From NCBI RefSeq assembly GCF_009727055.1, contig NC_052350.1, forward strand, positions 24,259,330 through 24,323,329: a DNA stretch of 64,000 nt, given 5' to 3'. Of this stretch, positions 11,186 to 23,559 are shown one piece after another. A model generated the notes under the pieces. It was not told the origin of the DNA. It did no database searches and saw only the letters and a list, made by a program, of their open reading frames with translations. The stretch is from Benincasa hispida. Lineage: Eukaryota > Streptophyta > Magnoliopsida > Cucurbitales > Cucurbitaceae. Every line of letters begins with the position of its first letter. Position 1 is the stretch's first letter. A program made the translations under genes and the position numbers.

Positions 11186-11833
11186 TGCCCTAGACAAATG
11201 TGGCCTGTCACATAGACTCATACTCTGCAGGTAACCCTTAAAAACCTTAGTCATGAGGGTCTTTGTAAATGGATCAGCAACGTTGTGCTTTGAAGCTATC
11301 TACGTGACAATCACGTCCGCTTGATGAACAATCTCCCAAATGAGATGATACTTTCGCTCTATGTGTTCTTCGCGCTTGTGACTCCTAGGCTCTCGGGAAT
11401 TAGCCACAGCAGCACTATTATCACAATAAAGGGTGATGGGTTTAGACATGTATAGAACCACTTCTAGATCAGTAAGGAACTTCCTGAGTCACACAGCTTC
11501 TTTAGTAGCTTCATAAGCCAATACATACTTAGCCTCCATAGTGAAGTCAGCAATGCACCCCTACTTCGTGCTACTCTAGATTACTACCCCTCCGTTAAAA
11601 GTGAACACTAATCCTGATGTTGATTTCTTAGAATTCTTATCAATCTGAAAATCAGAGTCCGTGTATCCTATAAGGATCAAACCCTTAGAACCATACACGA
11701 GCCTGTAGTCCCTCATTCTTCGTAGATACTTGAGGATGTTCTTAATGGTGGTCCAATGATCAAATCCTGGATTAGACTGATATCTACTGACTATTCCCAC
11801 TGCATAGTAGATGTCAGATCTAGTACATAACAT
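11186..11833 (-). pseudogene. Copia RNase H region, element B
   Basis: Minus-strand segment. The open part at 11576-11833 encodes the usual copia stretch from MLCTRSDIYYAVGIVSRYQS through YTDSDFQIDKNSKKSTSG, in which the D-S-D of the RNase H active region is visible. Further on, translated pieces include CDNSAAVANSREPRSHKREE, the copia RNase H core, and VADPFTKTL, the carboxyl tail. At least two in-frame stops (after EATKEAV and after VIVT) break it. It is part of the pol remnant of element B. Confidence 0.8.
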
Positions 11834-11839
11834 CTATAC

Positions 11840-12810
11840 ATCATGCTACCAACAACCGATGCATAGGGGATTAGTCTCATTTCCTTAGCTTCTTGAGGTG
11901 TCTTAAGACATTTCTCCTTAGACAATATAAATCAATGCCTAAAATGGAGTAAACCCTTCTTAGAGTTCTAAATTGAAAACTTGACAAGCATCTTGTCAAC
12001 GTACGATACCTGAGATAGGGCTAGCGTTTTATTCTTTCAATCTCTAAAGACTGAATGTCTAGAACAAACTGCGCCTCTCCCAAATCATACATTTGAAATT
12101 AAGTAGATAGCCAATTCTTAATTTCAGTTAGCATGCTTACATCATTCCCAATTAGTAGGATATCGTCTACATACAACATAAGAAAAGTTACTGAACTATT
12201 GATGATCCTCTTGTAAACATAAGGCACATCAACATTCTGATCAAAGCCATAAGATTTGATTGCAGTATCAAATCTTATTCCAAGATCAAGAAGCTTGCTT
12301 CAATCTATAAATGGATCGATTAAGCTTGCAAAGTTTTTGCTCTTAACCTTGGGTTATGAATCCATCAAGGTGCTCTATGTAAATGGTCTCCTCAAGATTG
12401 TCATTCTGAAAAGCAGTATTGACATCCATTTGCCAAATCTCACAGTCATAATATGAGGCAATAGACAGGAGTATCCAGATAGACTTCAACATGGCGACAG
12501 ATGAGAAAGTCTCCTCATAATCGACTCCCTCAACTTAGGTATAACTCTTTGCCACAAGTCTAGCCTTGAAGGTTTGCACCTTCTTATTAGCATCCCATTT
12601 TCTCTTATAGATCCACTTGCAACCTATAGGTTTTACCCCTTCAGGTTGATCTACAAGATTCCAAACTGAATTGAAGTACATAGACTCCATTTTAAGATCC
12701 ATAACTTTGATCCATTCATCTTTTTCAACATCCTCCATTGTCTTCTTGTAAGACAATGGATCCTCAAAATCTCTGTTAGCTACGATAGCTAGGGTTTGTG
12801 TTAAACCCAT
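11840..12810 (-). pseudogene. Copia reverse transcriptase, element B
   Basis: The minus-strand ORF at 12535-12810 encodes the start of the copia RT domain: EWIKVMDLKMESMYFNSVWN, then GCKWIYKRKWDANKKVQTFK and ARLVAKSYT. Further 3', the catalytic YVDD motif is preserved at 12162-12173 in the context MLYVDDILLIGNDV. The segments between are broken by stops and shifts, so no functional polymerase is encoded. Confidence 0.85.
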
Positions 12811-12879
12811 ATAACGAATAGGCGGGTTCTAAACCCTCCCACTACAACGAAGCTCCCTCAAAACTTGAGGTAGATTTGA

Positions 12880-14160
12880 CCTACTAGATGATCCAACTTC
12901 AACAAATCTTGTTAAATTGTTGGGCACTTCAGTAACTATTATTGAAGGTTCAGTAGTTTCACTGGAAAATTCATTCAATACAATCTTACTGCGAGGCTTA
13001 TACTCCCTTATGTGGTCCTCTCGAAAAAGGTAACGTTTTTAGACACAAATACCTTATTATCCTTAGGATCATATAAGCAACCACCTCTCATTTCTTTAGG
13101 GTAACCTACAAATAGGCATAATTTTGAATGAGGCCCTAATTTCGTAGGATTTTCCTCAAGCACATGTGTTGGGCAACCCTAAATCCTAAAATGGCATAAA
13201 CTACATTTACGACCATTCCATAATTCCAAAGGTGTTCCAGTAACACTTTTGGAAGGAATGAGTTCAAAATGTAAGCTGCAATCTATATTCCATAACCCAA
13301 AATGAGTTTGGTAGGGAAGCATAACTCATCATAGACCGAACCATGTTCGATAGGATTCGATTTCTCCTTTCTGATACACCATTCTTCTAAGGTGTACCGG
13401 GTGCTGAGAGTTGGGATACAATTCCATGTTCTATCAAATAGTCTTGGAATTTTAGATCGAAATACTCTCCACCTCGATCAGATCAAAATGCTTTAATGAT
13501 TCTATTTAATCCATTTTGAACTTCAGCCTTGTACTCCTTGAACTTTTCAAGGACTTCAAACTTATGTTACATTAAATAAATATACTCATATCTAGAATAA
13601 TCATCAGTAAAAGTCGAAATATTCAAACCCTCCTCTTTCCTTAACATTCATTGGACTACATAGGTCTGAATGTATAAGTTCTAAGGGTTCTTTGGCCCTA
13701 TAACCTTTTTCAGTAAAAGATCTTTTGGTCATTTTTCCTTCAAGGCATGACTCACATATAGATAAATAATTTTTTCTAACTCGCTTAGAAGTCAATTCTT
13801 GACCAATCTCTCAATCTTACTGAGATTTATGTATCCTAATTTTAGGTGCCAAAGATGGACATTTTCCTTAGGAGAAATTTTTTGTCTTCTATTTTGAGTT
13901 ATCGCAGTTTTAAACAATCCGGTATATAGGGAAGCTTTAGTTGCTAATGGTTTTAACATATAAATATTATCTTCGAGATTTTTAAAATAAATATATACAC
14001 CATTTTTGTAAACAAATACTTTATTTACATCAAATGAAACATAATATTTTTGTTCTAATAGGCACTTTATAGAAATAAGGTTTCTTTTCAAACTTTGAAC
14101 CACATATACATTAACTAGTATAATATACGATTTCTGTAAACAAAGTTGATGTGCTCCCAC
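12880..14160 (-). pseudogene. Copia GAG-pre-integrase and integrase, element B
   Basis: Minus-strand ORF 13792-14160 ends in VHLWHLKLGYINLSKIERLV, the GAG-pre-integrase (zinc-binding HHCC) signature. It leads into 13604-13795 with CESCLEGKMTKRSF and ELIHSDLCSPMNV, the second half of the zinc motif and the start of the integrase catalytic core with its first Asp. The remainder down to about 12880 shows recognisable integrase-type sequence in fragments with stops. In the protease stretch just upstream (about 14190-14290), DSG has become DSN and a stop follows. Confidence 0.8.
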
Positions 14161-14289
14161 TGTCGTAGCTGAGACGACATGCCCAGTTCAATGTGCATCG
14201 TCATCTCCCCAGCCTCCACCGCCAGGAACTAATTCCCTAAAATGAAGAATAAACATGGTTAGTGGCATTTGAATCTATTATCCAGGCTT

Positions 14290-15174
14290 AATCATCATCT
14301 TCCATTAAACAAGTCTCCAGAACAGTAAATTATATTTACCTTGCATGACCTTCTTTTCTGCCAAGTATTTGGGACAATTCCTCTTTTAGTGTCTTTCTTG
14401 GTTGCAATGGAAACAGATTCCCTTTGCAGCCTTGTCCTTCTAGCCCTTCTGAGCAGCAGCTGGCAGATTAGCTTTCCCATTTCCACCTTTCTTCTTCTTC
14501 CACTTTTTGGTGCCGCAAGTAGAAGGCACAGACTTAGTTCCAGAGGAAGATTCTCTGTAGAACTTCTTAGAAGACGAGGCAACATTTGCCTCACCCTTAC
14601 GTTCCTTGAATTTCATCAAGGATCTCATTAAACAAGGTGGTCAAGTTGTAGTTAATCATGCTCATAACAACATTGTTATGGAACTGTAGGAAACTTTTAG
14701 GTAAAGATTCTAAGATGAAGCTAACTTGACTGGTCTCATCGATGACAGACCCATTCATTTCCGCCACGTTAAAGTGGACCATCATGTTGAGAACGTTTTC
14801 TCGAACAGATGCCCCTTCTTGCATACAAGCATTGAAGATGTTTTTCGTCATGCCTGAGCTGAGCTGATAGTTGTCCGAACATTCCCAGTAGGGACTCCAT
14901 GAGCAGTGATCATCGACTCATGCTTTTTGGCCAAGGCTTTAGAAAGGCTTGCCAAGATATATGTCGGGTCTTTTCATTTGCCTATACCCAACACTCATAT
15001 GCTTCTCGAACATTTCGAGTGACGTTTTGAGTTAGCACAGGAGGACAATCCTCCATCAGCACAAATCTTGGGTCGTCGATGATTAATATTGTGTTGGTAG
15101 TGTTTTCTCCATGTACTGTAGTTTTCACCAGTAAGTTTGTCGGTGGCAAGTAAATTAAAAGTTGTGGAAGTCAT
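14290..15174 (-). pseudogene. Copia gag, element B
   Basis: The reading starts at ATG 15174 with MTSTTFNLLATDKLTGENYS, the usual plant copia gag amino end. A frameshift occurs about 30 codons in, after which IIDDPRFVLMEDCPP continues in another frame. The middle ORF (14597-14851) carries the UBN2-type gag segment FILESLPKSFLQFHNNVVMS. A CCHC-type zinc knuckle of the CFHCNQERHWKRNCP kind is seen near 14360-14420. Multiple frame changes make it a pseudogene. Confidence 0.8.
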
Positions 15175-15418
15175 TTTTGTAATTTGTTGAAATATACAAT
15201 TTATTTATATTAGTATTCAAGCATTATCCATTTGGAAAAACAAATCAAATTTAGCAAAATAATATAATTCACCCTATGTGACATCTATTTTGCAATGATT
15301 TTTCAGTAATGCAGGGTAAAAGTCATCATAGGTGATCAGGTACCCTTTCACTGAAATGAGGCCATCTCAACCAATATACAGAATAACTCCTTGTTACTGT
15401 AAATATCAGTCACCATTG
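15175..15418 (-). other. Element B leader, gag-proximal part
   Basis: Noncoding leader between the gag start and the insertion point of element C. It aligns by eye with element A at about 300-560. The last bases, CATTG (15414-15418), are repeated at 22652-22656 beyond element C. Confidence 0.7.
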
Positions 15419-16881
15419 TGTTGGGTTTTATATCCTAAAACTCATGGTATATAAACAATGGAACTTATTCTGATAATTCAATAAAAGTGTTATTGAATAG
15501 ATTTATTGATTGAATAGAAATCCAATAAACCTAAAATTCCCTTGACTATTGTATGAGTACTTGAAATTTATGTGGAGAAATAAAGGTAGATCAGGTTTGA
15601 GTAAATAGCCAAAATAATCTATAGTACATGGATAAGGTTGGGTACCTTATTCTGGTAACACTATTGGATACGACCTGCTCTGTAGTTGTTACAAAGAGTT
15701 GTAAAGTGCTATAAACGAAGTGATCCTAATTCGTTCATGTTGGACATGAGGAGTGGGGTGTCCTTGTGGAAAAAAGTTTGTACAAGATCGGACCACGAAA
15801 TGAGTCACTCTTACTTTATAACGTTGTTTACTGTTTAAGACAAAGATTTGACCCAGCCGTTATTACGAATAACTTGTGAAGGGTTAACTTATTAATCATG
15901 GTTATATCGAGTGGATATAATATATCTATAGTGAGGGGAGTTCAACTATGGGCTTTAGTGGAGTGACCCATTAGTTAACGAATGGGGATTAGATCGGTCT
16001 AATGAGTTTAGCCGATTAATCTCGGATCGTTGGACCCCATGATCTGTAAGTCCATGAGGTCTCCCTACTAGCTCGAAAATGGATAGCTCTAAAGTAGCGT
16101 GATAAGTTAATTTGAAACATTCAAATTATAATCAAAAGAAATTGGAGAAAATATATTTAAATATGATTTAAATATATGAAGATGAATTTGTGTAAAAAAT
16201 AATTTAATATTGGATATTAAATTAATTAGAATTATTTAAATTGTTTAAATAATTGTTTATTAATTTTTTTCAAAAATTAATTTATGAAATTATATATTGT
16301 AAAATTAATAAATTATTATTTTAGAAATAAAAATATGATTTTAATTTCAAAATGGGATTTTTGGAAATTAGAAAATTACACAAAACTTTGAAAAAAATGG
16401 ATTTTTCATCTTCAACTAGCTTACTTGGAACCTACCTCCTCCTTTGCTTTACTCCAAGCATGAGCTGCATCCCATGCAGTACATCTCTTTGCATGATAGT
16501 TTGCAATTATTAAAGAGATTGGAGTGAAAAAAGGCATGAAAACCGACTGAATTTTTGTTGAAAATTCGGATGAAGAAGGTTCTTCAATGGGTTCTGTTCG
16601 TGTGTGTGCTCTTTCTCATATTCCCTTTGATTCTAGCTTATTTTGAGTCCGACAACTCAATCTAGAGCACCAAGAGGATAGTAGGGAAGATATTATGGTG
16701 GTCTACACAAGGATTCGAAGGATTTTGCAGCTAGAAATGGAGATTTCGTTGGTTCGGCCAAGGTATGTTCATGAAACCCATTATACTCTGTTTTTAGCAT
16801 ATTTCTTTTCAACCAAAATTAATGAATTAGAATGCTTATGGATCCTGATTTCTTCCACTGCGTGATGGTGTCAATCCAACA
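15419..16881 (+). mobile_element. 5' LTR of element C, with internal deletion
   Basis: Runs from TGTTGGGTTTTAT to CCAACA, 1463 bp, with TG...CA termini. Compared with the 3' LTR it lacks about 377 bp, joined at 15841-15842 (TAAGAC then AAAGATTTGACC). The missing part corresponds to about 21257-21633, and an AC dinucleotide is present at both breakpoints. A short CATGCA duplication near 16480 is present only in this copy. Confidence 0.9.
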
Positions 16882-16882
16882 A

Positions 16883-16895
16883 TTGGTATCAGAGC
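16883..16895 (+). promoter_or_regulatory. Primer binding site of element C
   Basis: TTGGTATCAGAGC lies two bases after the LTR end. It matches the initiator tRNA-Met PBS of plant copia elements and fixes the plus orientation. Confidence 0.9.
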
Positions 16896-17149
16896 ATCTT
16901 ATAAGCATTCAGTTCGGATTAATTCTGGTTTGGTGGGTGTTTTGTATAAAAATATGAAACTGTTGTAATGATATGGTTTTCTGAGATTTTGGCCTTTAAT
17001 TTCTCTTTGATTTTTCGTTTAAATTTGTAATTGGCTCTTGCTTGATGAGTTTTAATGTCTTCCTAAGAGTTTGTAATTTATTTGGAGTCATTAGAGTTTA
17101 AATTAAGCTGTAATTCGAAGAAACAAGCAAAGGGGCCGAGCTGCAGATT

Positions 17150-17760
17150 CCAGACGATCAGCCTCTATTCATATTGTCGTTTAACTTCATATGTTAGACG
17201 ATATGAAGGAAAAGCTAAACAATCATCTAGCTTCGGGCATTAATCATTTAGATGTTGTGCGCTAGACAATCGACTACCTCTAAAGCTAAGCGATGCATTG
17301 TTTTACTATGCGATGGCACTACATGCTAAGTGATGAGGCGAAGAGCTATGCGATGGCACTGAGCGATCGCTTACACGATCGTTTATCTTTGATCGGGAGC
17401 TAAGCGATGAGCAAAGAGCTATGCGATGGCGCTGAGCGATCACTTACATAATCCTTTACCTATGAGCGACAGCTGAGCGATGTGTCAATTGCTATGCGAT
17501 AGCACTAGGCGTTCGCTTACCTCAGACGCGCGCTAAACGGTCAAGACGTGGTGCTAAACGATGGAGCTATGTGATAGTGCTTGACACTAAGCGATTGTGT
17601 AGCATCCTCTGGTGCTAGACGATGACACTATACAATAGAAGGCAAACCTATACGATCGTGTAGCTTTGTTAAACAATAGGCGTTAGTTGCTAAACGATAA
17701 AGCAAACACTAAACGATCAACCCAAATGCATGACGATTGTCATCATTGCTAAACGATCAG
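17150..17760. repeat. CGATCG-word array in element C leader
   Basis: Repeated words such as GCTAAGCGATG, GAGCGATCGCTTAC, ACGATCGTTTA and GCTATGCGATGGCACT. Longer higher-order units of roughly 60-70 bp recur (AGAGCTATGCGATGGC at about 17350 and 17418). It sits about 270 bp inside the PBS, as in element A but in mirror orientation. Confidence 0.85.
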
Positions 17761-17979
17761 ACTTGGCGAGATTTTGAGCAAGAGCAAGAGAAGCCAGTTC
17801 GATCGGTTCTCTTGAGGTTTGGTCCGGTTCAGCTTCAAATGGTTTGTGGTTGGTCTGGTTCAGTCTCTGCTGGTCTGGTTCAAGCGGTTTTGGAGCAGTT
17901 TGAGCGGTGTTGAAGCTATTTTTGTAATAGTTAGGCTTTTGTTTGCTTGTTTTTGCCAAAACTAAAACCATATCAGTAC

Positions 17980-18990
17980 GTATTTAAATATTTATGTATT
18001 GGATGTATGTTATAATTAAATAAATCTTGTATGTGCATATAGTATGCCATTTAGATTTAAAATCCCACCATAGGAAGCATGCAACATACATTGAAAGTAT
18101 GTTATAATTTGTTATAATATATAGTATGCATGTTAGGGTTTCTTGTATTTAATATAAGTGTTATATTAGATATTGAATGCCTATAAGTTATGGATGTTTA
18201 GAATGTCTAAAGATTTATAAACTGTTATAAAATTGGGTTAGACATTTAAAATCCATAACGAAGAACAGTTGCATGCTCACATAGGTTAACCACTTGTTTT
18301 AAATTAGTTAAAATAGGTCGTTAAACTTGTAAAACTAGAGTTATAAACTCAACCGATAATCCTGTCAAAGGCTGGGGGTATTTAAGTTGATGGTCTACGA
18401 AACACCTCCTACCTGGGGATTATGGCCGAATAATTGAGCGTTGATAACTAGTTTTATGAGTATCCGTACGCGATGTGAGGTAATAAAAGCGTTTATCACC
18501 TAGACATCATAGGTTTAAGTCCATCTATAAGAGTTATACTTGGATAAACCACATAAACTTAGGGTTATTTTTAATTAGCCGGAAAAGAACCTAAGTATGT
18601 AGTTACCCAAACATTAGAACTCTTCAGTAGTAGTGAATAACTTCTATATGATAGAGTTATTAGAAAACTTCAGCGGGAGATTAATAACCTACACGGTATG
18701 TTATTCTTAGCTCTTGCGTCCCTAAGAGTTCACAGTCTGGATTTAAGCGGTACTTCGTGTCACCTTGGAAGTGACCTCCCTTCGGAAAGTATTTTTTAGC
18801 TTAAATTTAGATTTGGGTGAATAAGGGGAAGTTGTTCGATTAGAGATCAAGTGTATGATTTCAACTGCCACATCTCCATGTAGTTCACACAGTGAGATTC
18901 ATATGACGCTTCGTGTCACCCTGAAAATGACCTCCCTTCGAAAAATGTTTTATATGAGTCAATACCAAGGTGAACGGAGGAAGTAGTTCA
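17980..18990. repeat. Element C leader: TATAA/GCATGC block and 156-bp repeat
   Basis: About 18000-18250 holds the TATAA/GCATGC block in reverse orientation to those of A and B. Two copies of the 156-bp leader repeat follow, aligned at TGACCTCCC (18772 and 18928), each preceded by CTTCGTGTCACC. No coding frame is supported; short ORFs here overlap the repeats. Confidence 0.65.
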
Positions 18991-19411
18991 TAGTAAGTGG
19001 GTGAAGAAAATGTGTCAACATATCCTGCGGTCTCCTCCATTAGTTTGGACCATGAGATTCCTATGTTGCGCCTGTTGGTTAGCTTTAGGCGACCCTTTGC
19101 TAGTCGTTTAACGACGGCTATCCCCTCGAAGGGTTGTAACATAGGATTCGGAACAACTCAAGTTCCATAAATGGATAGGATTTCTTTGGTCATTAGTGGC
19201 TTCTGACGTCCGAAAATGGTGGGTCTACACTTACAAAATTATTAATTGTTAATAATGTCTGACCAAAAGCGGTACCTAAATAACTATCGAAATATGAGTT
19301 ATCTGGAGGTAGTATTTAGTCAAGAATGTCTTAATGTAGTATCGTTGCAAAAGAATAATCTTGGGTAAATTATTAAAACTACTAAAACTTGATTGGATAT
19401 TTAATTTCAGA

Positions 19412-20230
19412 ATGGCAAGTTCATTAATACAAGTGTCGGCATCAGATAAATTTATCGGGGATAATTACAAGAATTGGAAATCAAATTTGAACTCAATACT
19501 TGTGATAGACGATTTGCGGTTTGTCTTAACTGAGGGTTGTCCTCTCATTCCTAACTCTAACACAAACCGAACTGTTCGGAATGTATATGACAATGGGTCA
19601 AGGCTAATGATATAGTCTGTGCTTATATCCTTGCCAGTTTATCTGATGTGTTGACAAAAGAAGCATGAGGATATGAGTACTGCCAAAGAGATTATGGAAT
19701 CTCTGCGAGGGATGCCATTAAGCACGTTTACAACTGTCGCGTCAAAGTGAGGACCAATGTTTGTGAACATTTCCTAGACATGATGGTCCACTTTCATATG
19801 GTATAAGTAAACGGTGCCGTCATGAACGAGAGAAGTCAAGTTGGTTTTATTCTAGAATCTCTTCTGAAGAGTTTTCTACAAATTTTGAATGCATTAATGA
19901 ATAAAATATGACTACTCTACTGAATGAGCTACAAGCTTACTAGACAATGTTGAGAACAAATTATCTGGTGTCAGAAGTAAATGTTACTACTACCGAGAAG
20001 TGAGGAATGTCCTCCAAGCCTGAAGTTGCTTCATCTTCAAAGAGTAAGAGTATTATTATGAAGAAAGGCAAAGGGAAAGGGAAGAAGAAGCCTATTGGAT
20101 TGAAAAGCAAGGACAGCGCTGCAAAGGGAAATGTTTCCATTGCAACGATGAAGGGCACTGGAAGAGACACTACCCTTAATATCTTGTCGACAAGAGAGCA
20201 GAGAAAAGGTAACCAGGCTAACTTGAACAT
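19412..20230 (+). pseudogene. Copia gag remnant, element C
   Basis: From ATG 19412 the frame reads MASSLIQVSASDKFIGDNYK followed by NWKSNLNSILVIDDLRFVLT, the amino end of plant copia gag. An early stop follows at about 19613, then frames shift. The middle piece resembles the UBN2 domain (VGFILESLLKSFLQILN, near 19840-19890), and a lysine-rich stretch leads to a decayed zinc knuckle near 20130-20180. Several stops, not functional. Confidence 0.75.
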
Positions 20231-20720
20231 GGGATCATTTGCTCAGCGAAGTTGCTACTTGGTTTTAATTCTTAAAACATGTATAGAACAAATTGTATAT
20301 ATTTTTGAGATAAATGAAATGTTCATTTTCAAAAATTATGTTTGTTCTAGCAATCTTTGTTGAGAATCAAATTGTTAAATTCCATTTGTAGATATTTAGA
20401 TACCTAAATGGCTAGATCAAAGTATAGAAAGTTTAAAGATTTCTAGATCTGACTGTTAACAAAGAGTTGTTGAGACAGATCAGATGCATCTTACTCAAAG
20501 AGTTGAGAGTACCTCAATGTAGTGGGAGGAAAGTGTGCTTCCTGGCCATTATTGAGATTAAGATGCAATCCCCTTATAGTTTTATCTAAAGCCTATTGTA
20601 TACTAAATTGTTTACAATAATTCTCTCAGCTAAAGTGTTTGAGAATTACCTAGTAGGACCAGGAATACTAGATAACCTAGGGCAAGTGATAGAAATATCG
20701 GGTATAGAGATACCGAATGG
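20231..20720 (+). pseudogene. Residual pol scraps, element C
   Basis: Straight after the decayed zinc knuckle come short pieces resembling the GAG-pre-integrase segment (IVYIFEINEMFIFKN, about 20290-20340). Near 20625-20690 comes the pol carboxyl tail (LSAKVFENYLVGPGILDNLG). Protease, most of integrase, RT and RNase H, several kilobases in a normal element, are absent. Confidence 0.65.
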
Positions 20721-20822
20721 TAAAAGATGGGTATGGGATGCCCTAGTTTATTGTATTTCTCTATAAAACTCAAAAACTCAGTCTTATATATCGGATGTAT
20801 AAGTTACCAATGGATTTTTAGT

Positions 20823-20835
20823 TCAAGTGGGAGTT
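20823..20835 (+). promoter_or_regulatory. Polypurine tract of element C
   Basis: TCAAGTGGGAGTT lies directly 5' of the 3' LTR start TGTTGGG. Confidence 0.85.
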
Positions 20836-22651
20836 TGTTGGGTTTTATGTCCTAAAACTCGTGGTATGTAAACAATGGAACTTATTCTGATAATTCAATA
20901 AAGGTGTTATTGAATAGATCTATTGACTGAATAGAAATCCACTAAACCTAAAAGTCCCTTGGCTATTGGATGAGTACTTGAATTTTATGTGGAGATATCA
21001 AAGTAGATCAGGTTCGAGTCAATAGTCAAAATGATCTATAGTACATGGATAAGATTGGGTACCTTATTTTGGTAACACTATTGGATACGGCTTACTTTGT
21101 AGTTGTTACAAGGAGTTGTAAAGTGCTACAAACGAAGAGATCCTATTTTGTTCATGTTGGACATGAGGAGTGGGGGTGTCCTTGTGCAAAAGAGTTTGTA
21201 CAAGATCGGACCATGAAATGAGTCACTCTTACTTAACGATGTTTACTGTTTAAGACTGACTATTTCAAAGCGATGACCTAGGTAACTTGACCTTAATCCT
21301 GAGCTAACTATGAACTCCTATTTATCTGGGATTCTGCTTAGATTTTCATAGGTGAGGGTTGGCACAATAGCGTCGGCTCAATATGACTGTCATTTCAGGG
21401 GTAAGACTGGATAGATAGCTGGGGACATAGAGTGCAAGAGGGAATTCACTCCTACCCGCTTTAGGGATAGTAGAGAGGTTGTTCCCAAGTGCTGATTTTG
21501 GGGTTTGAACAAGGGAGCCCGCCCTTTCATTTGGAATGAGAGGGACTTGGTTTTGTGATTGGATCACAAAATAATTGTTCATTAGGGGATCAGTGGGGAC
21601 TTAAGGAACAAGAGGTAATTTTGGGGGTAAAACAGAGATTTGACCTAGCTATTATTACGAACAACCTGTGAAGGGTTAACTTACTAATGATGGTTATATC
21701 GAGTAGATATAATATATCTACAGTGAGGGGAGTTCAACTATGGGCTTTAGTGGAGTGACCCATTAGTTAACGAACGGGGGTCAGATTGGTTTAATGAGTT
21801 TAGCCGATTAATCGCTGATCGTTGGAGCCCATGATCTGTAGGTCCATGAGGTCCCCCTACTAATTCGGAAATAGATAGCTTTAGAGTAGCGTGATAAGTT
21901 AATTTGAAACATTCAAATTGGAATTAAAAGGAATGGGAGAAAATATATTTAAATATGATTTAAATATATGAAGATGAATTTGTGTAAAAATTAATTTAAT
22001 ATTGGAAATTAAATTAATTAGAATTATTTAAATCGTTTAAATAATTATTTATTAATTTTATTAGAAAATTAATTTATGAAATTAATTTGTAAAATTAATA
22101 AATTATTATTTTAGAAATAAAATATGATTTTAAATTCAAAATGGATATTTGGAAATTAGAAAATTACACAAAACTTAAAAAATGGGTTTTTCATCTTCAA
22201 CTAGCTTACTTGGAACCCACCTCCTCCTCTGCTTTACTCCAAGCATGAGTTGCATCCCATGCATGATAGTCTACAATATATTGAAGAGATTAGAGTGAAG
22301 AATGGCATGAGAACAGACTGAATTTTTGTTGGAAAATTCGAATGAAGAAGGTGTTCTTCAATGGGTTCTATTCAGTGAGCTTTCTCCATATTCCTTTTGA
22401 TTCCAGCTTATTTTGAGTCCCACAACTCAATCTAGAACACCAAGAGAACAGTAGGGAATATCTTGTGGTGGTCTACACAAGGATTCGGAGGATGTTACAA
22501 CTGGAAATGGAGATTTCGTTGGTTCGGCCAAGGTATGTTCATGAAACCCATTATATTCTGTTTTTAGCATGTTTCTTTTCAACCAAAAATAATGAATTAG
22601 AATGCTTATGGATCCTGATTTCTTCCGCTACGTGATGATGTCGATCCAATT
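20836..22651 (+). mobile_element. 3' LTR of element C
   Basis: Starts TGTTGGGTTTTATG after the PPT. It ends just before the CATTG target duplication; the expected terminal CA is mutated (CCAATT in place of CCAACA). The copy is 1816 bp and contains the roughly 377-bp stretch deleted from the 5' LTR. Confidence 0.88.
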
Positions 22652-22806
22652 CATTGTTCAGTCCAAAAACCATTAACTAGCTTAACATTTTCTTGTAAAT
22701 GTAAACCCTTATTTTAGATTATAGAGTTCTACCCCAATGAGTCAACCGTAGGGAAAAATCGATTGGGGAAAAAACAAAAGCAATACTATCCATTTCTAGA
22801 GTTTGA

Positions 22807-23045
22807 GTTAAGATTCATGTAAATGCTATCCTTAGGAGGATACAAGCAAAAGTGCTGTGAGACTGAGCATGAAAATTTACTACAAACTAATAAGAGAGAC
22901 TGCGGAGTGTGTTGACACACGTCCCGCTCCTACTTATATAAACATGCTCTCCATTCATCTCTGTATTGACCTATACAAATACCACTCCTACGGGGACACA
23001 AGCAAAGGTGCCTCGAGGTCGAGTATAGATCTCACGGTGTGAACT
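22807..23045. repeat. 156-bp leader repeat, two copies in element B
   Basis: ACAAGCAAA occurs at 22842 and 22998, exactly 156 bp apart, each within a similar surrounding segment. GTGTTGACACACG between them has a close counterpart in element A at 1003-1015. Confidence 0.65.
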
Positions 23046-23559
23046 TTGAGGGAGAAATGTGAAAAGAAAAAATGAAGTATCATATACCTATTTTCCTCCC
23101 ACTGAGTGTTTTACCTAGGGTTACTTAACTTAGAAAAATCAAATACTTATTTTTACTAAGCGATTGTTTAAATTTTTCCAAAAGTAGCACTTACTTTGGA
23201 TAGTTAAACAACTTAGATTAATATTTATTAAACACTTTAATAAACTTTAATCAATAATTGCATGCTTGTAGCAAATCTATCTAATTCACCTTTTTAGGTT
23301 AGTTCCCAGGTAGGAGTATTCCGTTTCCGTCAACTTAAATACCCCAGCCTAGACAGAACTAGCCTTAGACAAAAGGTACTTTATAGATGCATTTACTACA
23401 AATTTAATCTTTTAATTAAAACCAATTTAATCATATTAAACTTAGTTCTAATCTCATTAGAAATGTGATCTTAGGTTTATGTGAATCATATTTTAAAATT
23501 ATTTTTAAAAAAAAACGTTTTAACCTAAGTTTGCATGCAACTCTAAATTATTGATTTTA

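Larger units (their letters stand above)
15419..22651 (+). mobile_element. Copia-type element C, pol-deleted, nested in element B
   Basis: Two LTRs (15419-16881 and 20836-22651), a PBS directly after the first and a PPT directly before the second, flanked by CATTG on both sides. Total 7233 bp. The internal part keeps a gag remnant and the last bit of pol but no RT or integrase, so it could only have moved using proteins from related elements. The LTRs are similar apart from indels, so C is younger than B, as nesting requires. Confidence 0.9.
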
